A DNA stretch of 7,868 nt, taken from positions 1 to 7,868 of the forward strand of contig JAOZOG010000072.1 of the NCBI GenBank assembly GCA_029933395.1, in the 5' to 3' direction. How positions within the stretch are numbered: the first letter of the stretch is position 1; the number at the start of each line of letters is the position of its first letter. A program made the translations under genes and the position numbers. Under the pieces are notes generated by a model. That model was given only the letters and a program-made list of their open reading frames with translations. It made no database searches and was not told the DNA's origin. Source of the stretch: Sulfurovaceae bacterium (GTDB lineage: Bacteria; Campylobacterota; Campylobacteria; Campylobacterales; Sulfurovaceae). Below are positions 1 through 6,482 of the stretch, in pieces.

Positions 1-1
1 C

Positions 2-442
2 TGGGCCACACCGGACTATTTTGTGAGACTGGTTGAAAGGAAACTTGGGCAAACATTCGATCTGGATGTATGCGCTTATGACCACACTGCAAAAGCGCCG
101 AAATGGTATACGGAAGAGGACGACGCATTGACAAAAGAATGGGATGAGCCATTATGTTATATGAATCCTCCGTATGGAGGAGCGTTGCCGGTATGGCTTG
201 ACTATGCAAGGAACCAGGCGCAGAAGCACGGAAACACGATTGTATGCCTCATCCCTGCAAGAACGGATACGGCGTGGTTCCACGATATAGCGGTAAAAGG
301 AAAAATCATATTTCTGAGAGGACGTATCAAGTTCGAGCAAGATGGAACCACGAGCGGAAGCCCTGCATTTCCGTCGATGTTGGTAATGTTCGGAACCACG
401 CCTGGCTTCCATACCTGGGACTGGAAAAAGGAAATGAAATGA
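2..442 (+). CDS. Phage N6-adenine DNA methyltransferase (Dam-type), 5' truncated
   Basis: The frame is open to the left edge and reads WATPDYFVRLVERKLG before the first possible start (GTG at 23). The W-x-TP element is the usual opening block of phage Dam-type methyltransferases, so the true start lies upstream. Downstream come FDLDVCA (the FDLDxA block), the catalytic NPPY motif in CYMNPPYGG, LIPARTDTAWFH, and RGRIKF followed by PAFPSMLVMFG, all in the family's usual order. The enzyme would transfer a methyl group from S-adenosylmethionine to adenine N6 in phage DNA, often as protection from host restriction; its target site cannot be read from the sequence. It ends at TGA 440-442, 151 bases before the small terminase ATG. 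I counted 84 G/C in its first 180 bases (about 47%), against 57-70% in sampled large-terminase lines. It also has no copy of the GGGGTTCC motif, which suggests a separate origin. Confidence 0.88.
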   Translation, partial: WATPDYFVRLVERKLGQTFDLDVCAYDHTAKAPKWYTEEDDALTKEWDEPLCYMNPPYGGALPVWLDYARNQAQKHGNTIVCLIPARTDTAWFHDIAVKGKIIFLRGRIKFEQDGTTSGSPAFPSMLVMFGTTPGFHTWDWKKEMK

Positions 443-473
443 CGGCATGGAGATTAGCCTCTGCAAGCCATTC

Positions 474-510
474 GGAACCCCCACCCATACCAGACTGTGC
501 CCGGGGTTCC
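474..510 (+). terminator. Inverted pair of GGGGTTCC motifs; possible terminator after the methyltransferase
   Basis: GGAACCCC at 474-481 and GGGGTTCC at 503-510 are perfect complements around a 21-base loop, 32 bases after the methyltransferase stop. The stem is strongly GC, but no T-run follows, so Rho-independent termination is uncertain. Oppositely oriented uptake-type repeats commonly serve as terminators in Neisseria and Haemophilus, and that analogy is the reason for the call. Confidence 0.45.
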
Positions 511-534
511 GATCGTTGGAATATGGGCCTTCCA

Positions 535-573
535 GGGGGGTTTATGAGGGGGTTCGTTTGACAGGGGGAGGGG
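535..573 (+). other. G-rich tract, possible G-quadruplex upstream of the small terminase
   Basis: Four G-runs lie in 39 bases of the non-template strand: G6 at 535-540, G5 at 548-552, G5 at 564-568 and G4 at 570-573. The loops are 7, 11 and 1 bases. The 11-base loop exceeds the strict G4 rule, so folding is possible rather than expected. Part of the tract doubles as a Shine-Dalgarno-like GAGGGGG. Confidence 0.4.
546..560 (+). promoter_or_regulatory. GAGGGGG ribosome-binding-like site with alternative TTG start for the small terminase
   Basis: GAGGGGG at 546-552 is followed by five bases and a TTG at 558-560, in frame with the small terminase ATG at 594 and with no intervening stop. The same layout, GAGGGGG plus five bases plus a start codon, precedes the genes at 6097 and 7577. 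If used, it adds 12 residues (TGGGVVGYHCG after the initiator) to the small terminase. Confidence 0.35.
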
Positions 574-593
574 TTGTTGGATACCATTGCGGC

Positions 594-962
594 ATGAAAG
601 ACCTGAACAGATGCCCTTTCGAGAGCGAACTTTTTCCGACGATACGCAACCTTCACGCCATGGGCTTCAGTATACGGTCCATAGCGGCCGCTACGAGGAT
701 TCCGAGGACCACCTTGCAGGACTGGTTCCCGTCCATCGTCGAGGCGGACAGCGTAGCTGACGACGAAAAACTGGCCGTTCGGACCTACAAGAAGGCGAGA
801 CTGCTCGCAATGTCGATGCAGGCGTCTACCGAGAAGGTCGAGATTGCCGCTTTGAGCGCAATCGAGGACGACGAACCGATCCCTTCGGCAGGGGGTTCCG
901 AGACGGCAAAGGACGACGCATCGATCGTCGAAGAGGTCAGGAATGACCTATGTTCCGAGTGA
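594..962 (+). CDS. Terminase small subunit (DNA recognition), probable
   Basis: This 122-residue protein lies directly before the large terminase and overlaps it by 20 bases, the classic small-terminase position. Residues about 24-45 (GFSIRSIAAATRIPRTTLQDW) read as a helix-turn-helix, as expected for the subunit that binds the packaging site and hands DNA to the motor. The rest is charged and helical, with an acidic tail; the last segment (EEVRNDLCSE) may contact the large subunit, by analogy. The ATG at 594 has only a weak GGA 12 bases upstream; a TTG at 558 has a much better ribosome binding site and would give 134 residues. One GGGGTTCC copy (892) encodes the Gly-Gly-Ser at residues 100-102, inside the acidic linker. 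The assignment rests on position plus the helix-turn-helix, because small terminases diverge quickly. Confidence 0.75.
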   Translation: MKDLNRCPFESELFPTIRNLHAMGFSIRSIAAATRIPRTTLQDWFPSIVEADSVADDEKLAVRTYKKARLLAMSMQASTEKVEIAALSAIEDDEPIPSAGGSETAKDDASIVEEVRNDLCSE

Positions 963-2397
963 CGAGACGCTTCGCCATTTCGTCTGGCGGAAACGTTACT
1001 TCGACGAGGACAACCGCACTCCGGTCTTCCATTACAGAATGGCGGACCACTACTTCAACTCACCTTCCTATATCAAACCGATAAGGGCCTTCCGGGGTTC
1101 CGGAAAGTCCGTATCGACCTGCTACGTCGCACTGCACAGGGCGGAGAAGCCCGACGCTTTCTATACGCTTATCGTCTCCGATACGGCTTCACAGGCCGAA
1201 AGCCTCGTCATGGACATATCCGATATGGTCCGGGGTTCCAGTCTTCCGTACAGGGTGGTACGGGACGTGAGGGGGGAGATAGAGCTGGAATGGCTCGGAA
1301 GGCGCTACTTCATCGTAGGCAAGGGTGCAGGGGCTTCGATGCGGGGGATCAAGCGGAACAGGAAAAGACCCGACCTCATCATCCTGGACGACATCATCAA
1401 CGACGAGCTGGTCATGAACAGGATGCGGGTGGACAGGCTCAACCGATGGTTCTACAAGGCGCTTCTGCCTTCCCTGGATCCGAACGGAGAGGTCTATGCC
1501 GTCGGAACCCCTCTGTCGAGGAACGATCTGTTCATGCGCCTCTGCGAATCCCATCCCGTCCTGGACGTACCCATCGTTTCGCCTTCCGGGGTTCCGGCAT
1601 GGCCAGACAGGTTTTCGGCGTCGTGGATCGAGGCGAAGTCCGAAGAGTATCGTGCCATGGGCATGGGAAGGGAGTGGAGCCAGGAGTATATGCTCGAACT
1701 CGTCGATTCGGACAGTTCCGTTTTCGAGATGGACAGGGTCAGGATCGTGCCTTCGGATACGGAACCCCCGAGGATGTCGGGATACGTCTGCGCACTCGAC
1801 GGGGCGTTCAGCGAGAAGGAGCATGCCGACTGGTCGGCTTTCGCCGTCGTCGGTGTGACGATGGACGGAAGCTGGTGGGTATGGCCCTATCAGCTGAGGG
1901 GTTCCGTGTCGGATGTCATGGATACGCTTTTCTCGCTGCAAAGCCGGTTCGGGTTCGATTCGGTCGGCATCGAGAAGGGGGCTTTCCGGCTTGCCGTGAG
2001 GCCCGAGATGGAGAGGCGTATGGCGGACTACCAGCAGTGGATAAACGTGGACGAGCTGGATGTCGGGGGTTCCAAGACGAGCAGGATGGTGGCGCTTTCG
2101 CCCGTCGTCTCGTCCGGGAGGCTCACGATCGTCGATACCGGAGAGGCGGCCGAAGCCCTCGTCGAACAGATGGAGCTGACGGATATGGAAGCGTGCAGGG
2201 CGTCTCACGACGATCTTCTCGATGCGCTCTCTTCGGTGCTCCGCATGGATTCGCTGAAGTACGTCACACCCGTTCCCGACATGGATATGCCGTCCAGCGA
2301 TACCCCCATGGCGGGGGGTTCCGATCCTCTGGGCAGGGAACCCCGGCAAAGGGGGGATGAAGAAGATTATGAAAGGATGATGTTTGGAACGGAATGA
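943..2397 (+). CDS. Terminase large subunit (packaging ATPase and nuclease)
   Basis: This 484-residue protein is of normal length for the family and shows both domains. The N-terminal ATPase has a Walker A at residues 50-56 (FRGSGKS), a GAGASMRGIKR block at 128-138, and a Walker B with catalytic acids at 145-150 (LIILDD); YAVGTPL at 185-191 is a likely coupling motif. The C-terminal RNase H-like nuclease has acidic residues at D286 (ALDGAFS), E344 (GIEKGAF) and D423, D424 and D427 (HDDLLDALS). It translocates DNA into the procapsid through the portal and cuts the concatemer. The ATG at 943 follows AGAGGT and overlaps the small-subunit gene, suggesting coupled translation. It carries nine exact GGGGTTCC-type copies; the one at 1094 falls inside the Walker A codons. 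Confidence 0.95.
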   Translation: MTYVPSDETLRHFVWRKRYFDEDNRTPVFHYRMADHYFNSPSYIKPIRAFRGSGKSVSTCYVALHRAEKPDAFYTLIVSDTASQAESLVMDISDMVRGSSLPYRVVRDVRGEIELEWLGRRYFIVGKGAGASMRGIKRNRKRPDLIILDDIINDELVMNRMRVDRLNRWFYKALLPSLDPNGEVYAVGTPLSRNDLFMRLCESHPVLDVPIVSPSGVPAWPDRFSASWIEAKSEEYRAMGMGREWSQEYMLELVDSDSSVFEMDRVRIVPSDTEPPRMSGYVCALDGAFSEKEHADWSAFAVVGVTMDGSWWVWPYQLRGSVSDVMDTLFSLQSRFGFDSVGIEKGAFRLAVRPEMERRMADYQQWINVDELDVGGSKTSRMVALSPVVSSGRLTIVDTGEAAEALVEQMELTDMEACRASHDDLLDALSSVLRMDSLKYVTPVPDMDMPSSDTPMAGGSDPLGREPRQRGDEEDYERMMFGTE

Positions 2398-4114
2398 AAG
2401 ACTCGACAGGTTTTCGAGGGATTACAGGCTGGCCTATTCGGCGAAGTCGGAAGTACAGGCCAACATAGACAGGTGGATAGACCTCTACGAGAGGGACGTT
2501 TCCGAGACGGTGAGGAACGGCGATTCGAACATCGTCGTCAAGGACGTGAAGCGTGCCGTGGAAGGTTTGGTGCCGAAGCTGGTCGAGACGTTCGTATCGA
2601 CGCAGGACCTCGTCGTATCCGAACCCACGGCTTTCGGTACGGCTGTCGGAGCGAAGCTCAACGGAGCCATCCTCAACGAGGAGTTCGACAGGCTCGACAA
2701 AGGGGCTTTCGTCGAGGATATAGCCAGAACGCTCGTCATCCAGGGGACGGTCTGGATCAAGTCCGGCTGGAGGGGTTCCAGGGCGTATGCCTACGTGTGC
2801 AGGAACGATGCCGTCTTCACGGACCCTTCGGCTTCGTCCGAGGACGAGATGAAATTCCTCTGCTACCGCAGAAGGGTGTCCAAGATGGATATCCGGTCCA
2901 ACGAGGCGTGGTTCGGCAGGGGGGCCTATGAAAAGGTGAAGGACGCCATGGCTTCCGGGGTTCCCGAAGAGAGCGGGGAGATGTCCGCCGTGGCCTACGA
3001 AAGGGGCAACGACAGTTCGTTCAACTTCGACGAAGGGGATGACCGGGGACTGGTCAACCTGATCGAGTATTACGGTTGGGACGACAACGGGAACCCCCTG
3101 CTTTTCATCTGGTGCGAGGACAACGGCGAAGTGCTCCGGGATACGGAATCGCCGTTTGGCGACAGACCCATCCCGTTCCACTCCCAGAGATTCATCAGAA
3201 CCCCGGGTTCGCTCTGGGGGGAAGGGCTTCCCTCGCTGATAGAGGATTACCAGAAAGTCAGGACGGGTATCGTCAACGGGATCGTGGACAATATGCGGAT
3301 GGCCAACAATTCGCAGGTCTTCATGCGGAAGGGGGCTCTGGACTACGTCAACTACAAACGGCTCCGTGCCGGTGAACGGTATATCCAGGTGAACGCCATG
3401 CCTTCCGAATCGATGGAACACGGCGCTTTCCATCCCATCACGCCTTCGGTCTTCTCCGTCCTCGAAATGTTCCAGATCGAGGAGGAGAACGTCACGGGTG
3501 TGACGAGATTCAGCCAGGGAAGCGATCCGAGGGCGCTTCAGTCCACGGCCCGGGGGATCATGAGCCTGTCGGCCATGGCGGAGCAGAGGACGACCCATGC
3601 GGCGAGGCTGATAGCCTTTCTGCTGGAGAAGGTGTCCGAATCGTGGATGCGTCTCAACAAGGCTTTCCTGCCGGACGTTACCGGCGTTACCGTGGATGGA
3701 ACCCCCGGGGTTCTGGTAAGGAGGGACGAGCTTCCGGATGCCGAAGCGGCCACCGTCACCGTATCGGCGGGTACGGCGGGCGTCAAGGAGAAACGTATCC
3801 AGGACGCTTTGCTTCTGCTCAACGTCGTCAAGGGCAGCTCCCTCGGGGGTTCCCAGGTGGAGCAGGAGCTTATCGCCTCGATAGCGGAGACTTCGGGCTT
3901 CGAACCCCTGGCCAGGAAGATCAGGGCGATGGACGCTTCGTCCAATCCAGGGGCGGAAGCGGCAGCCATGGAGAAATCGTCCGAGCTGGAGCTCAACCGG
4001 GCCAAGGCGGTCAAGGAGATGGCTACGGCGAGAAAGGCGATAGCCGATGCCGAATCCTCGTCCATCAGGGCGAGGGCGGATCTGGTCGAGGCTTTGACGC
4101 CTCCGGCACGATAG
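2384..4114 (+). CDS. Portal (head-tail connector) protein
   Basis: At 576 residues, between the large terminase and the scaffold, this is the portal: the dodecameric ring at one capsid vertex through which DNA enters and leaves. Recognisable portal features include an N-terminal helical region (residues about 20-75), IQGTVWIKSGW at 119-129, FTDPSA at 145-150 with CYRRR nearby, LIEYYGW at 226-232, a GEGLPSLIEDYQKVR block at 279-293, and RFSQGSDPRALQSTARGI at 375-392. The C-terminus (about 525-572) is Ala/Glu/Arg-rich and probably forms a long helical barrel or coiled coil. The start is TTG at 2384 with AAAGGA at 2372-2377; an in-frame TGA at 2378 rules out any earlier start. It overlaps the terminase by 14 bases. 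It contains five exact GGGGTTCC-type copies and two motif palindromes (3198-3210 and 3699-3713). Confidence 0.9.
   Translation: MERNERLDRFSRDYRLAYSAKSEVQANIDRWIDLYERDVSETVRNGDSNIVVKDVKRAVEGLVPKLVETFVSTQDLVVSEPTAFGTAVGAKLNGAILNEEFDRLDKGAFVEDIARTLVIQGTVWIKSGWRGSRAYAYVCRNDAVFTDPSASSEDEMKFLCYRRRVSKMDIRSNEAWFGRGAYEKVKDAMASGVPEESGEMSAVAYERGNDSSFNFDEGDDRGLVNLIEYYGWDDNGNPLLFIWCEDNGEVLRDTESPFGDRPIPFHSQRFIRTPGSLWGEGLPSLIEDYQKVRTGIVNGIVDNMRMANNSQVFMRKGALDYVNYKRLRAGERYIQVNAMPSESMEHGAFHPITPSVFSVLEMFQIEEENVTGVTRFSQGSDPRALQSTARGIMSLSAMAEQRTTHAARLIAFLLEKVSESWMRLNKAFLPDVTGVTVDGTPGVLVRRDELPDAEAATVTVSAGTAGVKEKRIQDALLLLNVVKGSSLGGSQVEQELIASIAETSGFEPLARKIRAMDASSNPGAEAAAMEKSSELELNRAKAVKEMATARKAIADAESSSIRARADLVEALTPPAR
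3198..3210. repeat. GAACCCCGGGTTC palindrome (fused motif halves) in the portal gene
   Basis: Two converging partial motif copies share a centre to give a 13-base inverted repeat with 6-base arms and one central base. Neither arm is an exact GGGGTTCC: the left is AGAACCCC (3197-3204) and the right CGGGTTCG. It encodes the R-T-P-G-S stretch of the portal. Confidence 0.7.
3699..3713. repeat. GAACCCCCGGGGTTC palindrome in the portal gene
   Basis: The arms are 7 bases, perfectly complementary, around one central C. The left arm is an exact GGAACCCC (3698-3705) and the right a one-mismatch copy, GGGGTTCT (3707-3714). It encodes G-T-P-G-V in a linker of the portal. Confidence 0.8.
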
Positions 4115-4151
4115 GATAGAATACGGACATGACGAAAGGAGGGCAATCCCC

Positions 4152-5054
4152 ATGGAACCCGAAATCAGTGAAAGACAGGAAATCGCCGAAGGGCAATCCG
4201 GAGACGGAACCCCGGAGGGAGAGGTGGAGCTTCTCATAGAAGACGAATACGGAACGGATACCGGACAGTCTGAAGACGTGACGGACGGAACCCCCGGAGA
4301 CGAGACTCCGGAAGGGCAATCCGGACAGGACGATACGGATGACGCCGGCGGGGGTTCCGATGAAGGGGACGGTGAGTCCGTCGGATTGAAGTACGACCCT
4401 GACGAGAATCTCGACAGGAAATTCGTCATCAAACACGACGGGGAGCTTATCGAGACCGATCTGAGAGAGCTCAAGGAGTTGGCCCAGAAGGGGCTCGATT
4501 TCACGAAAAAGACGATGGCTCTGTCGTCGTACAGACGCATGATCGAGGAGCTCGAAGCCATGGGCGTCGATTCTCCGCAGAAGCTCAGGGAGATGCTTGC
4601 CGGAGAGACGGCTGACATTCCGGGGGGTTCCGATACCGAAAGGCAGAACCCCCGGGACGGGTACGTTCCCGAAGTGGAGAGGGTGGCGGAAGCCATCCTT
4701 TCGCAGCCTGACGGCGAAGAGTTCGGCGGGTTCGTCCGCAAGCTCCCGGATCCTGCCAGACAGGCTCTGGCACAGAACCCCCGGGCATTGTCCGGTCTCT
4801 ACACGGATTTCCGGAACGGTATCGCTCCGAAGCTGTACGGAGAGGTCGTCAAGACGATGGCCATGAGACCCGATCTCGACTTTTTCCAGGCGTATGCCCT
4901 GGCGGGAAGGAAGGTCGTTCCGGGGGGTTCGTCGGAAGATGCCGATAAAGCCCCCCAGGAGCCCCGTAGAGGGACGTTCTCCAAAGCCATGGACGAAGTC
5001 CTTACCGATGACGATTACGTCCGTATGACGCAAAAGCTTACGTCTATCGAATAA
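4152..5054 (+). CDS. Capsid scaffolding protein, probable
   Basis: This 300-residue protein sits between portal and major capsid, the usual scaffold position. The first 80 residues are very acidic and low in complexity (Asp/Glu/Gly/Ser/Pro), with EGQSG twice and DGTP twice. Next comes a block beginning KYDPDENLDRKFVIKHDGE and continuing into a helix through LRELKELAQKGLDFTKK, typical of scaffolds of podovirus-like phages. The middle and C-terminus are helical and charged, ending in a basic stretch (EPRRGTFSKAMDEVL) that could bind capsid subunits. It would guide assembly of the capsid shell and leave before or during packaging. The ATG at 4152 follows a very strong AAAGGAGGG (4135-4143) at 8 bases. 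Four exact motif copies fall in the disordered parts. A protease function was considered, but no catalytic motif is visible. Confidence 0.8.
   Translation: MEPEISERQEIAEGQSGDGTPEGEVELLIEDEYGTDTGQSEDVTDGTPGDETPEGQSGQDDTDDAGGGSDEGDGESVGLKYDPDENLDRKFVIKHDGELIETDLRELKELAQKGLDFTKKTMALSSYRRMIEELEAMGVDSPQKLREMLAGETADIPGGSDTERQNPRDGYVPEVERVAEAILSQPDGEEFGGFVRKLPDPARQALAQNPRALSGLYTDFRNGIAPKLYGEVVKTMAMRPDLDFFQAYALAGRKVVPGGSSEDADKAPQEPRRGTFSKAMDEVLTDDDYVRMTQKLTSIE
4188..4325 (+). repeat. 15-base direct repeat GAAGGGCAATCCGGA in the scaffold gene
   Basis: Identical copies at 4188-4202 and 4311-4325 both encode the EGQSG peptide. The shorter core GGGCAATCC also occurs at 4141-4149, overlapping the scaffold ribosome binding site. 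The repeat lies in the acidic low-complexity N-terminus and probably reflects local duplication. Confidence 0.75.
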
Positions 5055-5078
5055 ATACAATAAAACAAGGAAAAACAT
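5049..5078 (+). promoter_or_regulatory. A-rich leader and ribosome binding site before the major capsid gene
   Basis: The short gap between scaffold and capsid is strikingly A-rich (5050-5068) in an otherwise GC-rich region, followed by AAGGA at 5067-5071, 7 bases from the capsid ATG. An unstructured A-rich leader fits high translation of the most abundant virion protein. No convincing -10/-35 pair is visible. Confidence 0.5.
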
Positions 5079-6086
5079 ATGTCAACACTAGTCTATTCAG
5101 ATTCGCCTGGTACCGGACAGGTTCAGCTTCCGGCAAAACTGCGACAGTATTATGATCGCAACCTTCTCGAAAACGCTGTGGAGGAGCTTCTGCTCGACGC
5201 TTACGCAAGCCAGAAGTCTCTGCCCAAATTCTACGGTGACGGGGTTCGCTTCAGCCGTTACGAGCGGCTTCCCAATTTCGACGACACGCCGCTTGTCGAA
5301 GGCGTCGTTCCGGACAGCACTCCGCTGACCAAGACGGATATCGAGACGGCTTCGCAGGACTTCGGACAGTACATCCGCTTCACCGACAAGGTCATGGTGG
5401 CCCACGAAGACGGACAGCGCCTCATCAAGGTCATGTCCGACGAACTCGGCAAGAGTGCCGGAGAAAGCCAGGAGAACCTTCTGTTCAAGGCCGTCACTTC
5501 CGGGTCAAACGTCATGTACGCCGACGGAGCGGTGGACGACAGCGAAGTGATCTCCGGTCTGAAGAAGATCACGACCAACGACATCAAGCTGATGCGTCTT
5601 TCCCTTCGCAACCAGATCGCCAAAAAGGTCACGTCCATCATCAAGGGCTCGACCAAGGTCGGAACCCAGCCGATTCCGGCGACGTACATCATGTTCGCCC
5701 ATCCGGATGTCGTAGCGGATCTCGAATCGCTGGTCGGATGGAAATCCGTCGAGACCTATGCCGGAGCGGGTGGAACCCCCCTGAAGGCGGAAGTCGGGTC
5801 TATCGACCAGTTCCGGGTCATCGAGACGACGCTCTGTCCCATCGATACGACGACTGATCCCAACGTGCCCGTCCACAAGGTCGTGGCGTTCGGCATGGAC
5901 GCTTTCGCACGGGTATCCATCCGTGGACGGAAAGCCCCTGAATTCATCTTCAAGAATGTCGGTACCGGGGGTTCCGAAGACCCGTTGAACCAGCTGGGAA
6001 GCTCCGGCGTCAAGTTCAGCCATGCAGCCGTCATCACGAACAACGCATGGCTCGTGGAGATGCACACGACCTCCAGCTACAGCTGA
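5079..6086 (+). CDS. Major capsid protein, N4-gp56 family
   Basis: This 335-residue protein has the pattern of N4-gp56-type major capsid proteins (HK97 fold). The N-terminus contains RNLLENAVEELLLDAYA; then SLPKFYGDGVRFSRYERLP, PLVEGVVPDSTPLT, a long helix region (DFGQYIRFTDKVMVAHEDGQ to GESQENLLFKAV), PATYIMFAHPDVVADLE, VGWKSVETYAG, and the C-terminal KVVAFGMDAFARVSIRGRK with VKFSHAAVITNNAWLVEM. It forms the icosahedral shell over the scaffold. The ATG at 5079 has AAGGA at 7 bases behind an A-rich leader. The first 690 bases carry no exact GGGGTTCC copy; the two copies present (5772 giving GGTP, 5968 giving GGS) fall in Gly-rich segments that look like loops. The stop TGA (6084-6086) overlaps the next gene's ribosome binding site. 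Confidence 0.93.
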   Translation: MSTLVYSDSPGTGQVQLPAKLRQYYDRNLLENAVEELLLDAYASQKSLPKFYGDGVRFSRYERLPNFDDTPLVEGVVPDSTPLTKTDIETASQDFGQYIRFTDKVMVAHEDGQRLIKVMSDELGKSAGESQENLLFKAVTSGSNVMYADGAVDDSEVISGLKKITTNDIKLMRLSLRNQIAKKVTSIIKGSTKVGTQPIPATYIMFAHPDVVADLESLVGWKSVETYAGAGGTPLKAEVGSIDQFRVIETTLCPIDTTTDPNVPVHKVVAFGMDAFARVSIRGRKAPEFIFKNVGTGGSEDPLNQLGSSGVKFSHAAVITNNAWLVEMHTTSSYS

Positions 6087-6096
6087 GGGGGTTCCG
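6085..6096 (+). promoter_or_regulatory. Ribosome binding site fused to a GGGGTTCC motif
   Basis: GAGGGGG (6085-6091) starts inside the capsid stop codon and lies five bases from the ATG at 6097. The same bases form the exact motif at 6088-6095, so one sequence supplies both the Shine-Dalgarno-like run and the repeat. It decides the start at 6097 over the in-frame upstream ATG at 6022, which lies inside the capsid gene. Confidence 0.65.
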
Positions 6097-6474
6097 ATGA
6101 ACAAGCTATACGACGGCCTCGGTGAGGCCGTGAACAGCCTCAACACCTTTCAGGAGGTCAGGAACATCCTGGGCGTCATGCTTAAAGGCGACGCCCTTCC
6201 GATGCCCTACATTTCCGAAGCGTTGCAAGGCACGCCGATCAGAACGAACAGGAAGTACACGGGCAACCTCGACGACCTGTTGCTGGCCGGAAACTATCTC
6301 GTCGGGACTTCCGCTACAGGAACCCCGGCAGACGGCAATCTGGGCTGGCTGGACGTTTACGTCTTCATCGAAGGAGACGGAACGGTCCGTGCGATGCAGC
6401 GATATCTCACCTACGATATGTCCTCCTACCACCATCGGAGATACGATGAAAACGGCTGGGGAGCCTGGTCGTAA
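6097..6474 (+). CDS. Small structural protein with pyocin-knob-like C-terminal domain; possible head decoration or fibre
   Basis: This 125-residue protein is read from the ATG at 6097, directly after the capsid gene. Residues about 57-124 match the layout of pyocin-knob domains of phage and pyocin tail fibres: NLDDLLLAGNYLVG, a Gly/Pro loop (SATGTPADG), LGWLDVYVFI, then an MQRYLTYD strand, YHHRRYDENG and a terminal WGAW. Knob domains are associated with host-surface binding. The N-terminal 50 residues (including KGDALPMPYISEAL) look like an attachment region. Its place immediately behind the major capsid gene, rather than in a tail cluster, recalls head-fibre genes such as phi29 gp8.5, so a capsid-borne adhesin is a reasonable inference. 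A tail fibre part is the alternative. The exact motif at 6319 encodes the GTP tripeptide in the loop. The knob call is from pattern only. Confidence 0.6.
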   Translation: MNKLYDGLGEAVNSLNTFQEVRNILGVMLKGDALPMPYISEALQGTPIRTNRKYTGNLDDLLLAGNYLVGTSATGTPADGNLGWLDVYVFIEGDGTVRAMQRYLTYDMSSYHHRRYDENGWGAWS

Positions 6475-6482
6475 CGATATAT

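Noticed and set aside
1189..2349. Long - strand open frame opposite the large terminase
   Set aside because: Shadow of the terminase coding bias, Arg/His/Pro-rich, with no recognisable domain.
1290..2360. A 356-codon + strand frame overlapping the large terminase
   Set aside because: An alternative frame of a gene with clear Walker and nuclease motifs; Arg/Gly-rich product without any family signal.
2264..4741. An 825-codon open frame on the - strand across portal and scaffold
   Set aside because: It is antisense to well-supported genes, spans their boundary, has biased Ser/Pro/Arg composition and shows no motifs. It reflects sense codon bias that avoids antisense stops.
6022..6096. N-terminal extension of the knob gene to the ATG at 6022
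   Set aside because: It would overlap the conserved capsid C-terminus and has no ribosome binding site; 6097 has GAGGGGG five bases upstream.
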